Of a stretch of DNA of 29,911 bases, positions 17,129 through 25,163 are shown one piece after another. Position numbers and translations under genes: made by a program. Location: contig SKHV01000084.1 of NCBI GenBank assembly GCA_007116765.1, positions 1-29,911 on the forward strand, written 5' to 3'. How positions within the stretch are numbered: the first letter of the stretch is position 1; each line of letters begins with the position of its first letter. Under the pieces are notes generated by a model. That model searched no databases. It saw nothing but the letters and a program-made list of their open reading frames with translations, and was not told the DNA's origin. The DNA comes from Prolixibacteraceae bacterium (GTDB lineage: Bacteria > Bacteroidota > Bacteroidia > Bacteroidales > Prolixibacteraceae).

Positions 17129-18451
17129 ATGGCATCGTTCAACGACTTAAAATTAACCAAATCGGTATTAAAATCGATAGATGAAATTGGTTTTATAGTT
17201 CCCACACCAATTCAGGAGCAGGCCATACCTGCAATCAAATCGGGGCAGGATTTATTGGGCATTGCCCAAACCGGAACCGGTAAAACCGCAGCTTATATAC
17301 TTCCAATTTTAACCCGTTTGGTGAAGGCCGAAGGGGAAGATCCCCGTGTGGTAATACTGGTGCCTACCCGTGAACTTTCGATACAAGTTGGCGAAGATCT
17401 GGAAGAGCTTTCGCAGTTTACAAACATAAGGCATGCCGCTGTTTACGGTGGAGTTGGCTGGACAAAACATGCAGAGCTATTGGCTAATGGCATTGACATT
17501 TTAGTGGCTACACCGGGTCGTTTGCTCGATTTATACAACCATAATACATTGAATCTGAAAAAGGTGAAGATGTTGGTGATAGACGAAGCCGACCGTATGC
17601 TTGATATGGGCTTTATGCCCCAGCTGAAAAATATTTTCGACCGATTACCTTCTAAAAGGCAGAATTTGCTGTTTTCAGCAACTTTCTCGGAGAGTGTGGA
17701 AAAATTAACCGAAGAATTTCTCGTATTTCCATTGAAAGTAGAAGTTTCTCCATCGGCCACACCGGTTGAACTGGTAAAACAGTATGCATACCAAGTTCCC
17801 AACTTCAGGACCAAACTAAACCTGGTTTCCCAGTTATTGAAGAATGATGAAGAATTTAGTAAAGTTATTGTTTTCTGCCGCACAAAAGTCTCAGCCGAAG
17901 CGGTTTTCAAGGTGATTAAACGAAAATCGGAAGGAGAGAAGCGCTTACTTCACTCAAACAAGGGACAAAGTGCCCGAATAAATGCCATCAATGCTTTTAA
18001 AAACGACGAAGTACGCATCCTCATTTCTACCGATGTGTCGGCGCGTGGAATTGATGCCAGCAAGGTAACGCACGTTATCAATTTTGATGTGCCCACCAGC
18101 TACGACGATTACATACACCGCATTGGCCGTACTGCCCGTGCCGGTAACGACGGTGTGGCTATTACCATGCTCGACCCTTCGGAAGAGTGGCATTTTGGGA
18201 AAATCCAAAAACTAATACGTATGAGTGTGCCCGTGGTTGATTTACCCGAAGGGATGGAAATTATTCCTTCAACAAAAGACGAAAGCCAAAAGCAGCTTCG
18301 CGAAATTGACCGTCAGCGCAAAATTGACGATCCCACATTCAAAGGTGCGTTTCACGAGAAAAAGGTGCATTTCAGCAACGACAAACGAAGCTTTTTCGAT
18401 AAATTCGCCCGCAAAAAGAAATCACAAAAGCGCCGTACCCGTAGAGGGTAG
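17129..18451 (+). CDS. DEAD-box ATP-dependent RNA helicase (RhlE-like)
   Basis: A 440-residue cytoplasmic RNA helicase for RNA remodelling such as ribosome assembly or mRNA turnover. Motifs in order: Q motif (PTPIQEQ), I (AQTGTGKT), Ia (PTREL), II (DEAD), III (SAT), IV/V region (STDVSARGID) and VI (HRIGRTAR). A short basic tail (KKKSQKRRTRRG) probably binds RNA. The ATG at 17129 is chosen over an in-frame TTG at 17111 because the TTG falls in the promoter -7 box and the ATG begins the conserved MASFNDL start. It appears to be monocistronic, with a spacer of degenerate repeats downstream. Confidence 0.95.
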   Translation: MASFNDLKLTKSVLKSIDEIGFIVPTPIQEQAIPAIKSGQDLLGIAQTGTGKTAAYILPILTRLVKAEGEDPRVVILVPTRELSIQVGEDLEELSQFTNIRHAAVYGGVGWTKHAELLANGIDILVATPGRLLDLYNHNTLNLKKVKMLVIDEADRMLDMGFMPQLKNIFDRLPSKRQNLLFSATFSESVEKLTEEFLVFPLKVEVSPSATPVELVKQYAYQVPNFRTKLNLVSQLLKNDEEFSKVIVFCRTKVSAEAVFKVIKRKSEGEKRLLHSNKGQSARINAINAFKNDEVRILISTDVSARGIDASKVTHVINFDVPTSYDDYIHRIGRTARAGNDGVAITMLDPSEEWHFGKIQKLIRMSVPVVDLPEGMEIIPSTKDESQKQLREIDRQRKIDDPTFKGAFHEKKVHFSNDKRSFFDKFARKKKSQKRRTRRG

Positions 18452-18452
18452 A

Positions 18453-18650
18453 TTGCTGGCGACTAGTCATTGTATGCTGGTTGCTGCCTTGTTCGCCGTA
18501 GGAGGGGATGCTGGATGCTAGTTTACTGCGTTTTTATAATTTGTTATTTGTAACATGAAATTTTTAACCCATAGCTAGCAAAAAGCAATTGACCACTGAC
18601 TGATGACTTCCCATTCGTAATTCGTATTTTGCAACACGTAATTTAATTTA
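18453..18650. repeat. Degenerate heptanucleotide repeat spacer
   Basis: The 196-bp gap between the helicase and ribH shows period-7 repetition. TTGCTGG (18453), ATGCTGG (18474) and TTGCTGC (18481) are in the same 7-base phase. ATGCTGG (18508) and ATGCTAG (18515) are tandem but shifted by one base. Further on, TTCGTAA (18614), TTCGTAT (18621), TTTGCAA (18628) and CACGTAA (18635) are consecutive heptads. Just before them, CAATTGA, CCACTGA and CTGATGA (18586, 18593, 18600) all end in TGA in the same phase. No ORF or promoter is visible. Confidence 0.5.
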
Positions 18651-19136
18651 CGCTTCCATTTCTTTCTGAAAGGCAACCATTTTAATGGCTGTAATGGCAG
18701 CTTCGTCGCCTTTATTGCCCAATTTGCCGCCTGCACGGTCAAGTGCTTGTTGTTCAGTGTCGGTAGTTAGAACACCAAAAATCACAGGCAAATTGTAGTT
18801 CATGTTGAGTTGAGTAGCTCCTTGTGTGACTCCATGGCAGATAAAATCGAAATGACGTGTTTCACCTTGTATTACGCACCCCAAAAGCAGTATTGCATCC
18901 GCATCGGTATATTCGGCAAAAAATTGTCCGCCCATGGTGAGTTCAAAGCTTCCGGGCACATGTTTGATAAAAATATTTTCGTCCTTAGCACCGTGTTTCT
19001 TCAGTGTATCAACAGCTCCTTGTGCTAATGCACCTGTTATTTGGTAATTCCATTCGGCTACAACAATTCCAAATTTCATTCCTGCTGCACTAGGTACAGT
19101 ATTGATGTCGTATTCCGATAAATTTTTTGTGGCCAT
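18648..19136 (-). CDS. ribH: 6,7-dimethyl-8-ribityllumazine synthase
   Basis: A 162-residue enzyme that condenses 5-amino-6-ribitylaminouracil with dihydroxybutanone phosphate, the penultimate step of riboflavin synthesis, usually in an icosahedral or pentameric assembly. Family motifs: FGIVVAEWNYQIT, VPGSFELTMGGQ, LLLGCVIQGETRHFDFICHGVTQG (containing the active-site His) and PVIFGVLTTDTEQQALDR. The ATG at 19136 is preferred over an in-frame TTG 9 bases upstream. Other riboflavin genes are absent nearby. The TPR protein gene lies upstream on the same strand, but a terminator at 19168-19195 lies between them. Confidence 0.96.
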   Translation of the reverse strand: MATKNLSEYDINTVPSAAGMKFGIVVAEWNYQITGALAQGAVDTLKKHGAKDENIFIKHVPGSFELTMGGQFFAEYTDADAILLLGCVIQGETRHFDFICHGVTQGATQLNMNYNLPVIFGVLTTDTEQQALDRAGGKLGNKGDEAAITAIKMVAFQKEMEA

Positions 19137-19167
19137 AGTATTCAAATTTTTAACAAAGAAAATAAAA

Positions 19168-19195
19168 AACGGGCTGACTTAAGTAGCCGCCCGTT
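19168..19195 (-). terminator. Terminator between the TPR gene and ribH
   Basis: AACGGGC (19168-19174) pairs perfectly with GCCCGTT (19189-19195). Read leftward, the stem is followed by TTTTTATTTT. The loop contains the 8-bp palindrome ACTTAAGT and a GGCT/AGCC pair, so an alternative inner fold exists. It ends or attenuates transcripts from the TPR gene before ribH. Confidence 0.65.
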
Positions 19196-19219
19196 AATAT
19201 TTATAACAAAATTGATTGA

Positions 19220-19897
19220 TTATTTTTGTTGCAAGCGAGCAATATTTTTTTCAACATTAACCGCATCGGTATTGTTTGGATATTCTTTTCTGATATCTTT
19301 CAAAATTTCCAAAGCCTTTTGCTTGTCTCCTTCAGCTTCGTGAACCAATGCTAATTTCGACATAATAAACGGAGTAGTAAGATTATTGTCGTTTTGTTTT
19401 AATGCATTGTTGTAGGCCGAAATTGCACGCTTGTAATTTCCAAGCTCAACATGAGCATCGCCAATTGCCGATTGTTTGAGCGGAGATAAAAGAATATCTT
19501 TTGTTTTGAATTTACTTAAGTAGTCGATTGCAAGTTCGTATTCGCCAAGGTGCAAGTACGAAATTCCGGCATAATATCTTGAAAGTTTACCTGCTTTAGT
19601 TCTGCTGTAATCGTCAATTATGTCCAAAAATCCCAGCGACATTCCATCTCCATTTAATGCTAACTCGAAGTTGTCGTTGCTAAAATGAATCTGCGCCTGA
19701 AACATTTGCTCTTGTGCTTCAACATTTTTGGGGGCAATGTGGAATCGTTGTATTCCCAAAAATCCCAATATTACTATGATAATCCCAACTATTACATACA
19801 AAACCAAATTCAAATGGTTTTCGAGGAATTGTTCGGTTCTAGTTAGAGTTTCTTCAACATCTTTAAAACCGTCTTCGCGTTTCTTATTCTTTGCCAT
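19220..19897 (-). CDS. Membrane-anchored TPR protein
   Basis: A 225-residue protein with a basic cytoplasmic N-terminus (MAKNKKRED), one membrane segment (about 31-49, LVLYVIVGIIIVILGFLGI) and at least three tetratricopeptide repeats in the remainder (for example SRYYAGISYLHLGEYELAIDYL and AIGDAHVELGNYKRAISAYNNAL). The layout is like YfgM-type inner-membrane TPR proteins, which act as periplasmic scaffolds, but a specific role cannot be assigned. It sits upstream of ribH and two genes from recF. Its own promoter is visible at 19926-19959. Confidence 0.85.
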   Translation of the reverse strand: MAKNKKREDGFKDVEETLTRTEQFLENHLNLVLYVIVGIIIVILGFLGIQRFHIAPKNVEAQEQMFQAQIHFSNDNFELALNGDGMSLGFLDIIDDYSRTKAGKLSRYYAGISYLHLGEYELAIDYLSKFKTKDILLSPLKQSAIGDAHVELGNYKRAISAYNNALKQNDNNLTTPFIMSKLALVHEAEGDKQKALEILKDIRKEYPNNTDAVNVEKNIARLQQK

Positions 19898-19925
19898 TGC
19901 TAAATACTGTTTTTACAATTGTGCA

Positions 19926-19959
19926 CAAAAATAATTTTTTTTGCCTTAAACCACTCAAA
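19926..19959 (-). promoter_or_regulatory. Bacteroidota-type promoter for the TPR gene
   Basis: On the minus strand TTTG (complement of 19956-19959) and TATTTTTG (complement of 19926-19933) are separated by 22 bp, within the 17-23 range for TTG/TAnnTTTG promoters. The -7 box is 28 bp before the TPR start codon. The same TATTTTTGTGCA string occurs at the helicase promoter. Confidence 0.5.
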
Positions 19960-20042
19960 AAGCTACACAATTTTTGAAAGATATGTGTTTTATGGCAAAA
20001 GTTGATTCGATAATATTTCTTAAGTGTTATAATTACAAATAC

Positions 20043-20636
20043 TTAGAAAGTATATGTTAAAGTGAATCCATTTGCAAGAGTTAAGGTATCGAGCCAGGGG
20101 GATATGTTTATTTTGAAATAATTGTGATGGATTGCATATTTAACAATGTCGAAAACAAATAGAAAACCACCTTGAAGAATTAATGAGTTTCCGTAACCTG
20201 TTAAGCGCATACTGTGATTTGTATAGCGGTTTGCGAGTTCTTTTAGGTAAAATCCTGTCATAATATATCCCACATCTAGTCCGGCATTGAATAAAAATGC
20301 TCGTTTATAACTTTCAGTAATGTTGATAAATTCTGAAATAGTTGACCAGTCTTTTTCGGCGCCAAAATAGCCAATGGCCGCAATTGTGATATTTACAGTA
20401 TTCCATGCGGCATTCATTTGCCAAAAGTATTTTTTTGGGCTTGGTTCTCCAAAAGAAAGTATGCTGCCAGCAATTAAGTTTGAAACGCCCCATGTGCCAA
20501 GTACCATCATTCCGTATTGATTGGTTCGCGAAAGTTCGCTCATCATTTGATTAGGATCGTGAGTTGAATTGTCTAAAGCATACAGCGAATAAACAGAACT
20601 TAAAAGTATAATTGCAAGAAAAATTTTATTTTTCAT
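20043..20636 (-). CDS. Uncharacterised small membrane protein
   Basis: A 197-residue protein with a cleavable signal peptide (about 1-20, ending SLYA) and hydrophobic segments near 42-65, 75-92, 115-130 and 150-168. GMMVLGTWGVSNLIAGSI and FWQMNAAWNTVNITIAAIGYFG resemble an uncharacterised Bacteroidota membrane protein family (possibly DUF6992; named from memory, not verified). No catalytic or binding motif is visible. It starts divergently from recF and ends 145 bp before the TPR gene. No function is proposed. Confidence 0.7.
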   Translation of the reverse strand: MKNKIFLAIILLSSVYSLYALDNSTHDPNQMMSELSRTNQYGMMVLGTWGVSNLIAGSILSFGEPSPKKYFWQMNAAWNTVNITIAAIGYFGAEKDWSTISEFINITESYKRAFLFNAGLDVGYIMTGFYLKELANRYTNHSMRLTGYGNSLILQGGFLFVFDIVKYAIHHNYFKINISPWLDTLTLANGFTLTYTF

Positions 20637-20731
20637 TATTGTTTTTCTTTAATAACACATTTTTCTATTATGTGTTCATATTGTATCTTTCTAGTCAATA
20701 ATTTTTACCAATTTTGCTCAAAATTGAATAC

Positions 20732-21835
20732 ATGCATTTACAATCGTTATCAATATTAGATTTCAAGAATATAGAACAAGCCGATTTTGTTTTTTCTGAA
20801 AAACTGAATTGCTTTTTAGGCGACAACGGAGCCGGAAAAACAAATTTGCTTGATGCCATTTATTATTTATCGTTTACAAAGGGTTTTTTCAATTCAATTG
20901 ATGCTCAAAATATTCGTCATCATCGTGAAATGTTCATGTTGCAGGGCAAATACATTCGTAGCGATGAAAACGAAACCATATCGGCAGGTTTTAAAATTGG
21001 ACAAAAAAAGCAAATAAAACGAAACAGGAAGCTGTATAAAAAGCTAAGCGATCATATTGGCCTTTTCCCATTGGTTATGATTTCGCCTTCGGACATTTCC
21101 CTTATAAGTGGTGGGAGCGACGAGCGCCGCAAATTCATGGATGGCGTTATCTCGCAATTCGACCGCATTTACCTCGATACACTTCTTCGATATAACCGTA
21201 CGCTATTGCAGCGGAATAATTTGTTGAAGCAATTTTTTGAAAAGCGCTTTTTCGATGAAGACACTCTTTCGGTTTACGATGAACAATTAGCCGAACTGGC
21301 TGGTGTAATTCACAAAAAACGGGAGCTGTATGTCAACGAAATAACTCCGGTATTTCAGTCGTTCTACACCTTCGTTTCAGGTGGCAATGAAACGGTGGGA
21401 CTAAGTTATCAGTCGTGCATGAACGAAGGTGATTATAGCCGGCAATTGCTTGCTTGCCGTAATCGCGACCGAGCTGCTCAGCATTCAACATTGGGCATTC
21501 ACCGCGACGACTTGCTTCTTGAGCTGGGCGATTTTCCGATGAAGAAAATTGGATCGCAAGGACAGCAAAAAACCTATTTGCTTGCACTAAAACTAGCCCA
21601 ATTCGATTATTTGAAAAATGCCAGTGACATTAAACCCATTTTGTTGCTCGACGATATTTTTGACAAACTCGATGCCAAGCGAGTTTCTAAAATTATTGAA
21701 TTGGTAACGGAAGCACGCTTCGGGCAAATATTTATTACCGACACTGATCGTGAGCATCTTGCTTATATTCTTGATAAAATGAATACCGAACATTTGATAT
21801 TCAAAATTGAAAACGGTAAAATTGTCGGTAAATGA
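20732..21835 (+). CDS. recF: DNA replication and repair protein RecF
   Basis: A 367-residue SMC-like ATPase that helps load RecA at gaps in replicating DNA with RecO and RecR. It has Walker A GDNGAGKT (30-37), the ABC-type signature region IGSQGQQKTYLLALKLAQ and Walker B LLLDDIFDKLD followed by the D-loop. IHRDDLLLEL is also typical of RecF. The ATG at 20732 starts the conserved MHLQSLSILDFKNI. An in-frame TTG at 20714 would add six non-conserved residues. A partial -7 box (CAATTTTG, 20709-20716) lies just upstream, but no matching -33 box was found. It overlaps the DUF721 gene by 4 bases (ATGA), a coupled pair known in Bacteroidota. Confidence 0.96.
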   Translation: MHLQSLSILDFKNIEQADFVFSEKLNCFLGDNGAGKTNLLDAIYYLSFTKGFFNSIDAQNIRHHREMFMLQGKYIRSDENETISAGFKIGQKKQIKRNRKLYKKLSDHIGLFPLVMISPSDISLISGGSDERRKFMDGVISQFDRIYLDTLLRYNRTLLQRNNLLKQFFEKRFFDEDTLSVYDEQLAELAGVIHKKRELYVNEITPVFQSFYTFVSGGNETVGLSYQSCMNEGDYSRQLLACRNRDRAAQHSTLGIHRDDLLLELGDFPMKKIGSQGQQKTYLLALKLAQFDYLKNASDIKPILLLDDIFDKLDAKRVSKIIELVTEARFGQIFITDTDREHLAYILDKMNTEHLIFKIENGKIVGK

Positions 21836-22122
21836 GAAGAAAAGAAACGCAAAAAATTAGCGACATACTTAAAGATGTAGTTAAAAAGTCGAGCTATGAA
21901 CAGAAAATTTTTGAAACCCGTTTAGTTTCAAATTGGACAAATGTACTGGGGCCGGGAATTGCCCGTTCCACCTCCGAAATTTATATCAAGAATAAAACGC
22001 TTTTTGTGAAAATAGAATCGCCGGTTGTGAGGCACGAGTTGTTTATGATGCGGTCGAGAATTTTAGCAGCCTTGAATGAAAGTGTGGGGCAACAGGTAAT
22101 TTCGAATATTCACTTTAGTTAG
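21832..22122 (+). CDS. DUF721 (DciA-like) protein
   Basis: A 96-residue protein of the DUF721 family. It shows an N-terminal helix (KISDILKDVVKK), the central NWTNVLGPGIARSTSEIYIKNKTLFVKIESPVVRHEL core and a C-terminal strand. DUF721 includes DciA, the ancestral replicative helicase loader, but this short form lacks the extended tail of proteobacterial DciA. A role with DnaB is therefore inference. Its ATG overlaps the recF stop, which ties it to replication and repair. It converges with the AraC-family gene, leaving only 17 bp between stops and no visible terminator. Confidence 0.85.
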   Translation: MRRKETQKISDILKDVVKKSSYEQKIFETRLVSNWTNVLGPGIARSTSEIYIKNKTLFVKIESPVVRHELFMMRSRILAALNESVGQQVISNIHFS

Positions 22123-22139
22123 TTTCCTGAAAAAATCAT

Positions 22140-23000
22140 TTATAGTTTTGTGCTTTTATGGAGTTGTATCCGGTATTCACGCGGAGTATAACCTGTGTAT
22201 TTTTTGAACACTCGTGTAAAATGTGCTGCCTCGTTGAAACCTGTATTATACATGATTTCTGAAATGTTACTTTTTTTATCGGCTAAAAACTCACAGGCTT
22301 TGTGTATTCGGTATTCGTTTAAAAAAGTAATGAAGGTTTTTCCTGTAATTTGCTTAAAAAACCGACTGAAAGAACTTTCGGTAAGGCCTGTAATATTGGC
22401 TATTTCGCATAGTTGTATTGGACGATGATAATTATTTGTCACAAAAAGGTTTATTTGCGAAACTCGGGTGTAGGAGTTTGAATCTTTGTCGTAATAAACT
22501 GCACTGGCATTGAGTAGTGTGTAGTCGTTTGTGTTCGAAAGTGTTTTCAGTATTTCAAGTAAACTCACGAATCTTGAATATGAATCCAGACTTTCAAAAT
22601 TTTCGAGCTTGTATTTCAATTCGTTTTTTACCTCATTCCCGAAGAAGATACCCTGTTTTGAGCGTAAAAGCAAATTATTAATGAATTTAAGTTCCTGAAA
22701 TTCACATACTTTATTTTCCAGGAAATCGCGGCTCATTTGTATTACTACGGCTATGTTATCCTCAAAATCGAAATTACCCATGTTCGAATGCGGAATATTA
22801 GGCCCGATTAGAAGCAGCGTGCCATTGGTATATTTTGAATGGTGGCTTCCTATGTGCTGTTCCGATGAACCATTTTTTATGTACACAATTTCATATTCGG
22901 GGTGTATGTGCCAAAAAGGTTCAGTGGCGCCGTATGCATCGCAGGTATACGAAAACGAGTTTCCTGGAATGGGTTGTATTGTTTCAAAAATAGGATTCAT
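22140..23000 (-). CDS. AraC-family transcriptional regulator with cupin sensor domain
   Basis: A 286-residue regulator. The N-terminal cupin-like domain (about 1-120) has FWHIHPEYEIVYIKNG and GTLLLIGPNIPHS, the usual small-molecule pocket. The C-terminal double helix-turn-helix (about 185-284) has PIQLCEIANITGLTESSFSR and NISEIMYNTGFNEAAHFTRV, ending in GYTPREYR. The ATG at 23000 is used. The upstream in-frame ATG at 23084 would add 28 hydrophobic residues unlike family starts. Ligand and target are not evident. No sugar or nutrient gene lies beside it, so it is probably autonomous or acts elsewhere. Confidence 0.92.
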   Translation of the reverse strand: MNPIFETIQPIPGNSFSYTCDAYGATEPFWHIHPEYEIVYIKNGSSEQHIGSHHSKYTNGTLLLIGPNIPHSNMGNFDFEDNIAVVIQMSRDFLENKVCEFQELKFINNLLLRSKQGIFFGNEVKNELKYKLENFESLDSYSRFVSLLEILKTLSNTNDYTLLNASAVYYDKDSNSYTRVSQINLFVTNNYHRPIQLCEIANITGLTESSFSRFFKQITGKTFITFLNEYRIHKACEFLADKKSNISEIMYNTGFNEAAHFTRVFKKYTGYTPREYRIQLHKSTKL

Positions 23001-23093
23001 CGTAATTTGATATTTCAATTTGCTTGTGTTATAAATAACAAAATAAATCAAAATTCTGATAATATTAGTTAAAATATTACACAATATACTTCA

Positions 23094-23280
23094 TATATTT
23101 GTAGCGTTGAAAATTGAAATTAACCTGTTTTTCAATATTGCATTCTGTAACAGATTTATGCAGAATTTATATTTATCGTTGATTAGTAAGTATTTGTAGA
23201 GGTGGTTGATTTTAACTTATACGGAAGTTAGAATTAGACCAAAAAAAGAGGCCGTCTTGTTTATGAGATAGCCTCTTTTT
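23094..23280 (+). ncRNA. Possible small RNA ending at a strong terminator
   Basis: The 301-bp gap between the AraC-family and DUF3078 genes has no ORF. On the plus strand a consensus -7 box TATATTTG (23094-23101) is followed by three potential hairpins: TTGAAAA/TTTTCAA (23107-23113 with 23129-23135), ATTCTG/CAGAAT (23142-23147 with 23161-23166) and AACTT/AAGTT (23214-23218 with 23225-23229). The terminator at 23243-23280 then follows. No -33 box at the right distance was found. It may instead be leader DNA of the AraC-family gene. Confidence 0.22.
23243..23280. terminator. Bidirectional intrinsic terminator
   Basis: AAAAAGAGGC (23243-23252) pairs over 10 bp with GCCTCTTTTT (23271-23280). There is a U-run after the stem on both strands (A41-A47 on one side, TTTTT on the other). 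It terminates the MscS-DUF3078 transcript running left, and any rightward transcript from the AraC-side gap. Confidence 0.78.
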
Positions 23281-23301
23281 GTAATGTGTTATCTACAGGA
23301 T

Positions 23302-24162
23302 TTAGAATTTGAAATTCAAGCCAACTCCAAGCATTTGCTTAAATTGCACTTTTGCAACATTGTCAACCGGGTCTTTTATATCGGCATCGTAAAGCAGTCT
23401 AGTGTCGATTTGAGCACTCAGGTAGTCATTAATTTTCAAGTTAAACGCTACCTTCCAATCCACATCTACATTCTCGGGGTTTTCGAAATAATTTGAGAAA
23501 AGTCCCAATTCGCTGCTTAGTGAAACATTGGTGAAAATCTCTTTCGAAAACAAAGCCTTTAACGAAGCACCCATTTCAATACGAAAATTGTCATCGCTTG
23601 ATGCTAAACCGTAATTAGTGGCATCAATGTCGGGGTCGTTTACAATTGTGAGCTTCCCGGCAGCAGGCGAAATCATCATGGCAAACCAATCAGTTGGTTT
23701 GTAGTCCATACCTAATGACACCACTAAATGTGCAGGTGCAAAAAAGTTTGACGTTTTAATTGTATTTGTAGCATCGCTGTATCCAGGTGCAAATTGCGAG
23801 ATAAACGACAAGGAAGCACTATAGTTCCATTTTTCGCTGGCTCTGACTCCTAATTTCGATTGTAAATCAATAATGTCCTCGTTTTTTTGTATCACCAAAC
23901 CTTCAACTTTTGAAAGTCCATAGCCCAGATCAATTCGGTTGTCCCAGGAAATGTTTTCTTTTTTGTAACTGGCTGAATAGTTTAGCTTAGTTACACCTGC
24001 AATCGAATTTTGACCACCCGAAGCCCAGTTGGTTAATGAAACCTGCGTAAAGTTAATGCCATAATTACCTGCACTTTTCCAGTAAGTAGTATCTGCTGGT
24101 TCGTTCGCAAAAAGCACAAACGATAATAGCAGTGCGAACAATAAAGTGAAAATCTTATACAT
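23302..24162 (-). CDS. DUF3078 outer-membrane beta-barrel protein
   Basis: A 286-residue protein with a signal peptide (about 1-19, ending LFA). YWKSAGNYGINFTQVSLTNWASGGQNS is the start of DUF3078, a family of Bacteroidota outer-membrane proteins of unknown function. WDNRIDLGYGLSKVE and a barrel-like run of alternating residues follow, ending in GVGLNFKF with the aromatic C-terminal residue usual for barrels. It follows the MscS-type gene by 15 bp and ends at a strong terminator, so the two form an operon. The pairing with a channel suggests an envelope or osmotic role, which is inference. Confidence 0.85.
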   Translation of the reverse strand: MYKIFTLLFALLLSFVLFANEPADTTYWKSAGNYGINFTQVSLTNWASGGQNSIAGVTKLNYSASYKKENISWDNRIDLGYGLSKVEGLVIQKNEDIIDLQSKLGVRASEKWNYSASLSFISQFAPGYSDATNTIKTSNFFAPAHLVVSLGMDYKPTDWFAMMISPAAGKLTIVNDPDIDATNYGLASSDDNFRIEMGASLKALFSKEIFTNVSLSSELGLFSNYFENPENVDVDWKVAFNLKINDYLSAQIDTRLLYDADIKDPVDNVAKVQFKQMLGVGLNFKF

Positions 24163-24177
24163 AGTTAAAATGTTTGT

Positions 24178-25008
24178 TTAAAGTGCTTTTTGATTTTTCA
24201 GATGAACATCCATTTGTGGGAATGGAATGTTGATTCCTTGTTTATTGAATTCTTTGAATACAGTTTCGTTGGTTTGGAAGAATACCTTCCAGTAATTAGC
24301 TGCTTCGACCCAAACACGGGCAGTGAGGTTTACAGAGCTGTCAGCCATTTCTGATAATGCGATAAATGGTTCAGGTTCTTGAAGCACCAATTCGTTATTG
24401 TCGAAAACAGATCGGATAATGCTTTTTGCTTTATCCAAATCGCTGTCGTATGCAATTCCAAAAGTGAAGTCGACCCTGCGGCGAGGTTCTTTCGAAAAGT
24501 TGATTATCGATTCGGAGTAAATCTTCCCGTTGGGAATAATAATTATCCGGTTATCGGGAGTATTGAGAATTGTGTTGAAAATTTGAATTTCCTTTACTGT
24601 TCCCGAATGCCCCATTGCAGTTATATAATTGCCAACCTGAAAGGGTTTAAAAACTAGCACCATTACTCCGCCGGCAAAGTTTTGCAAAGTGCCTGATAAG
24701 GCCATACCCAGAGCCAAGCCAGCAGCAGCAAGAATAGCAATAAACGAAGTCATTTGAATTCCCACCATCGTCATAATGCTTATTACAAGCAAAATTTTGA
24801 GCAGGATTGAAATAAACGATTTGAAGAAGCTTATCAGCGATACATCGTCTATTTTTTTACTCAGTCCTTTAGTGGCTGAATGTGTAATAATTTTAATTAC
24901 CCAAAGTCCAATTATCAGAACTAATATAGCACCTAACAGTTTTAACCCATATGTCAGCACATATAGCTTAAAGGTTTCAAACAACGCAACAAAATGTCCA
25001 GTATTCAT
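24178..25008 (-). CDS. MscS-family small-conductance mechanosensitive channel
   Basis: A 276-residue inner-membrane channel. Three membrane segments lie at about 20-41, 60-83 and 86-120. The third is the pore helix with the Gly/Ala packing pattern AAAGLALGMALSGTLQNFAGG. The cytoplasmic beta domain follows (FKPFQVGNYITAMGHSGTVKEIQIF, IIIPNGKI) and then the alpha/beta vestibule, ending in FPQMDVHL. Length matches the basic MscS type. It releases solutes on hypo-osmotic shock. It leads a two-gene operon with the DUF3078 protein. No promoter box of the expected type was found in the 155-bp divergent gap to the kinase gene. Confidence 0.94.
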   Translation of the reverse strand: MNTGHFVALFETFKLYVLTYGLKLLGAILVLIIGLWVIKIITHSATKGLSKKIDDVSLISFFKSFISILLKILLVISIMTMVGIQMTSFIAILAAAGLALGMALSGTLQNFAGGVMVLVFKPFQVGNYITAMGHSGTVKEIQIFNTILNTPDNRIIIIPNGKIYSESIINFSKEPRRRVDFTFGIAYDSDLDKAKSIIRSVFDNNELVLQEPEPFIALSEMADSSVNLTARVWVEAANYWKVFFQTNETVFKEFNKQGINIPFPQMDVHLKNQKAL

Positions 25009-25163
25009 AAATGAAGTTTTAGTAAAACATAGATTTTTGCTAATGTAACAGTATTTTTAATTTTTTGTTTCTCTTATTATATTTGTTTGAGTTAAAAAAT
25101 TGATTTATTTTAATTTTTGAATGCTGTGTTTTTGTATCTTTAAATATGTAAATATTTAAAACA

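Noticed and set aside
17443..17910. 155-codon open frame on the minus strand inside the DEAD-box helicase gene
   Set aside because: It is wholly antisense to a gene with all helicase motifs, shows no domain or signal, and reads as the complement of conserved helicase codons.
19137..19219. FMN riboswitch before ribH
   Set aside because: The gap is too short and has none of the conserved FMN-aptamer helices; the structure is a simple terminator stem.
23001..23301. Short coding gene in the AraC/DUF3078 gap
   Set aside because: No open frame with a plausible start, length or composition was found on either strand; only hairpins and a terminator are visible.
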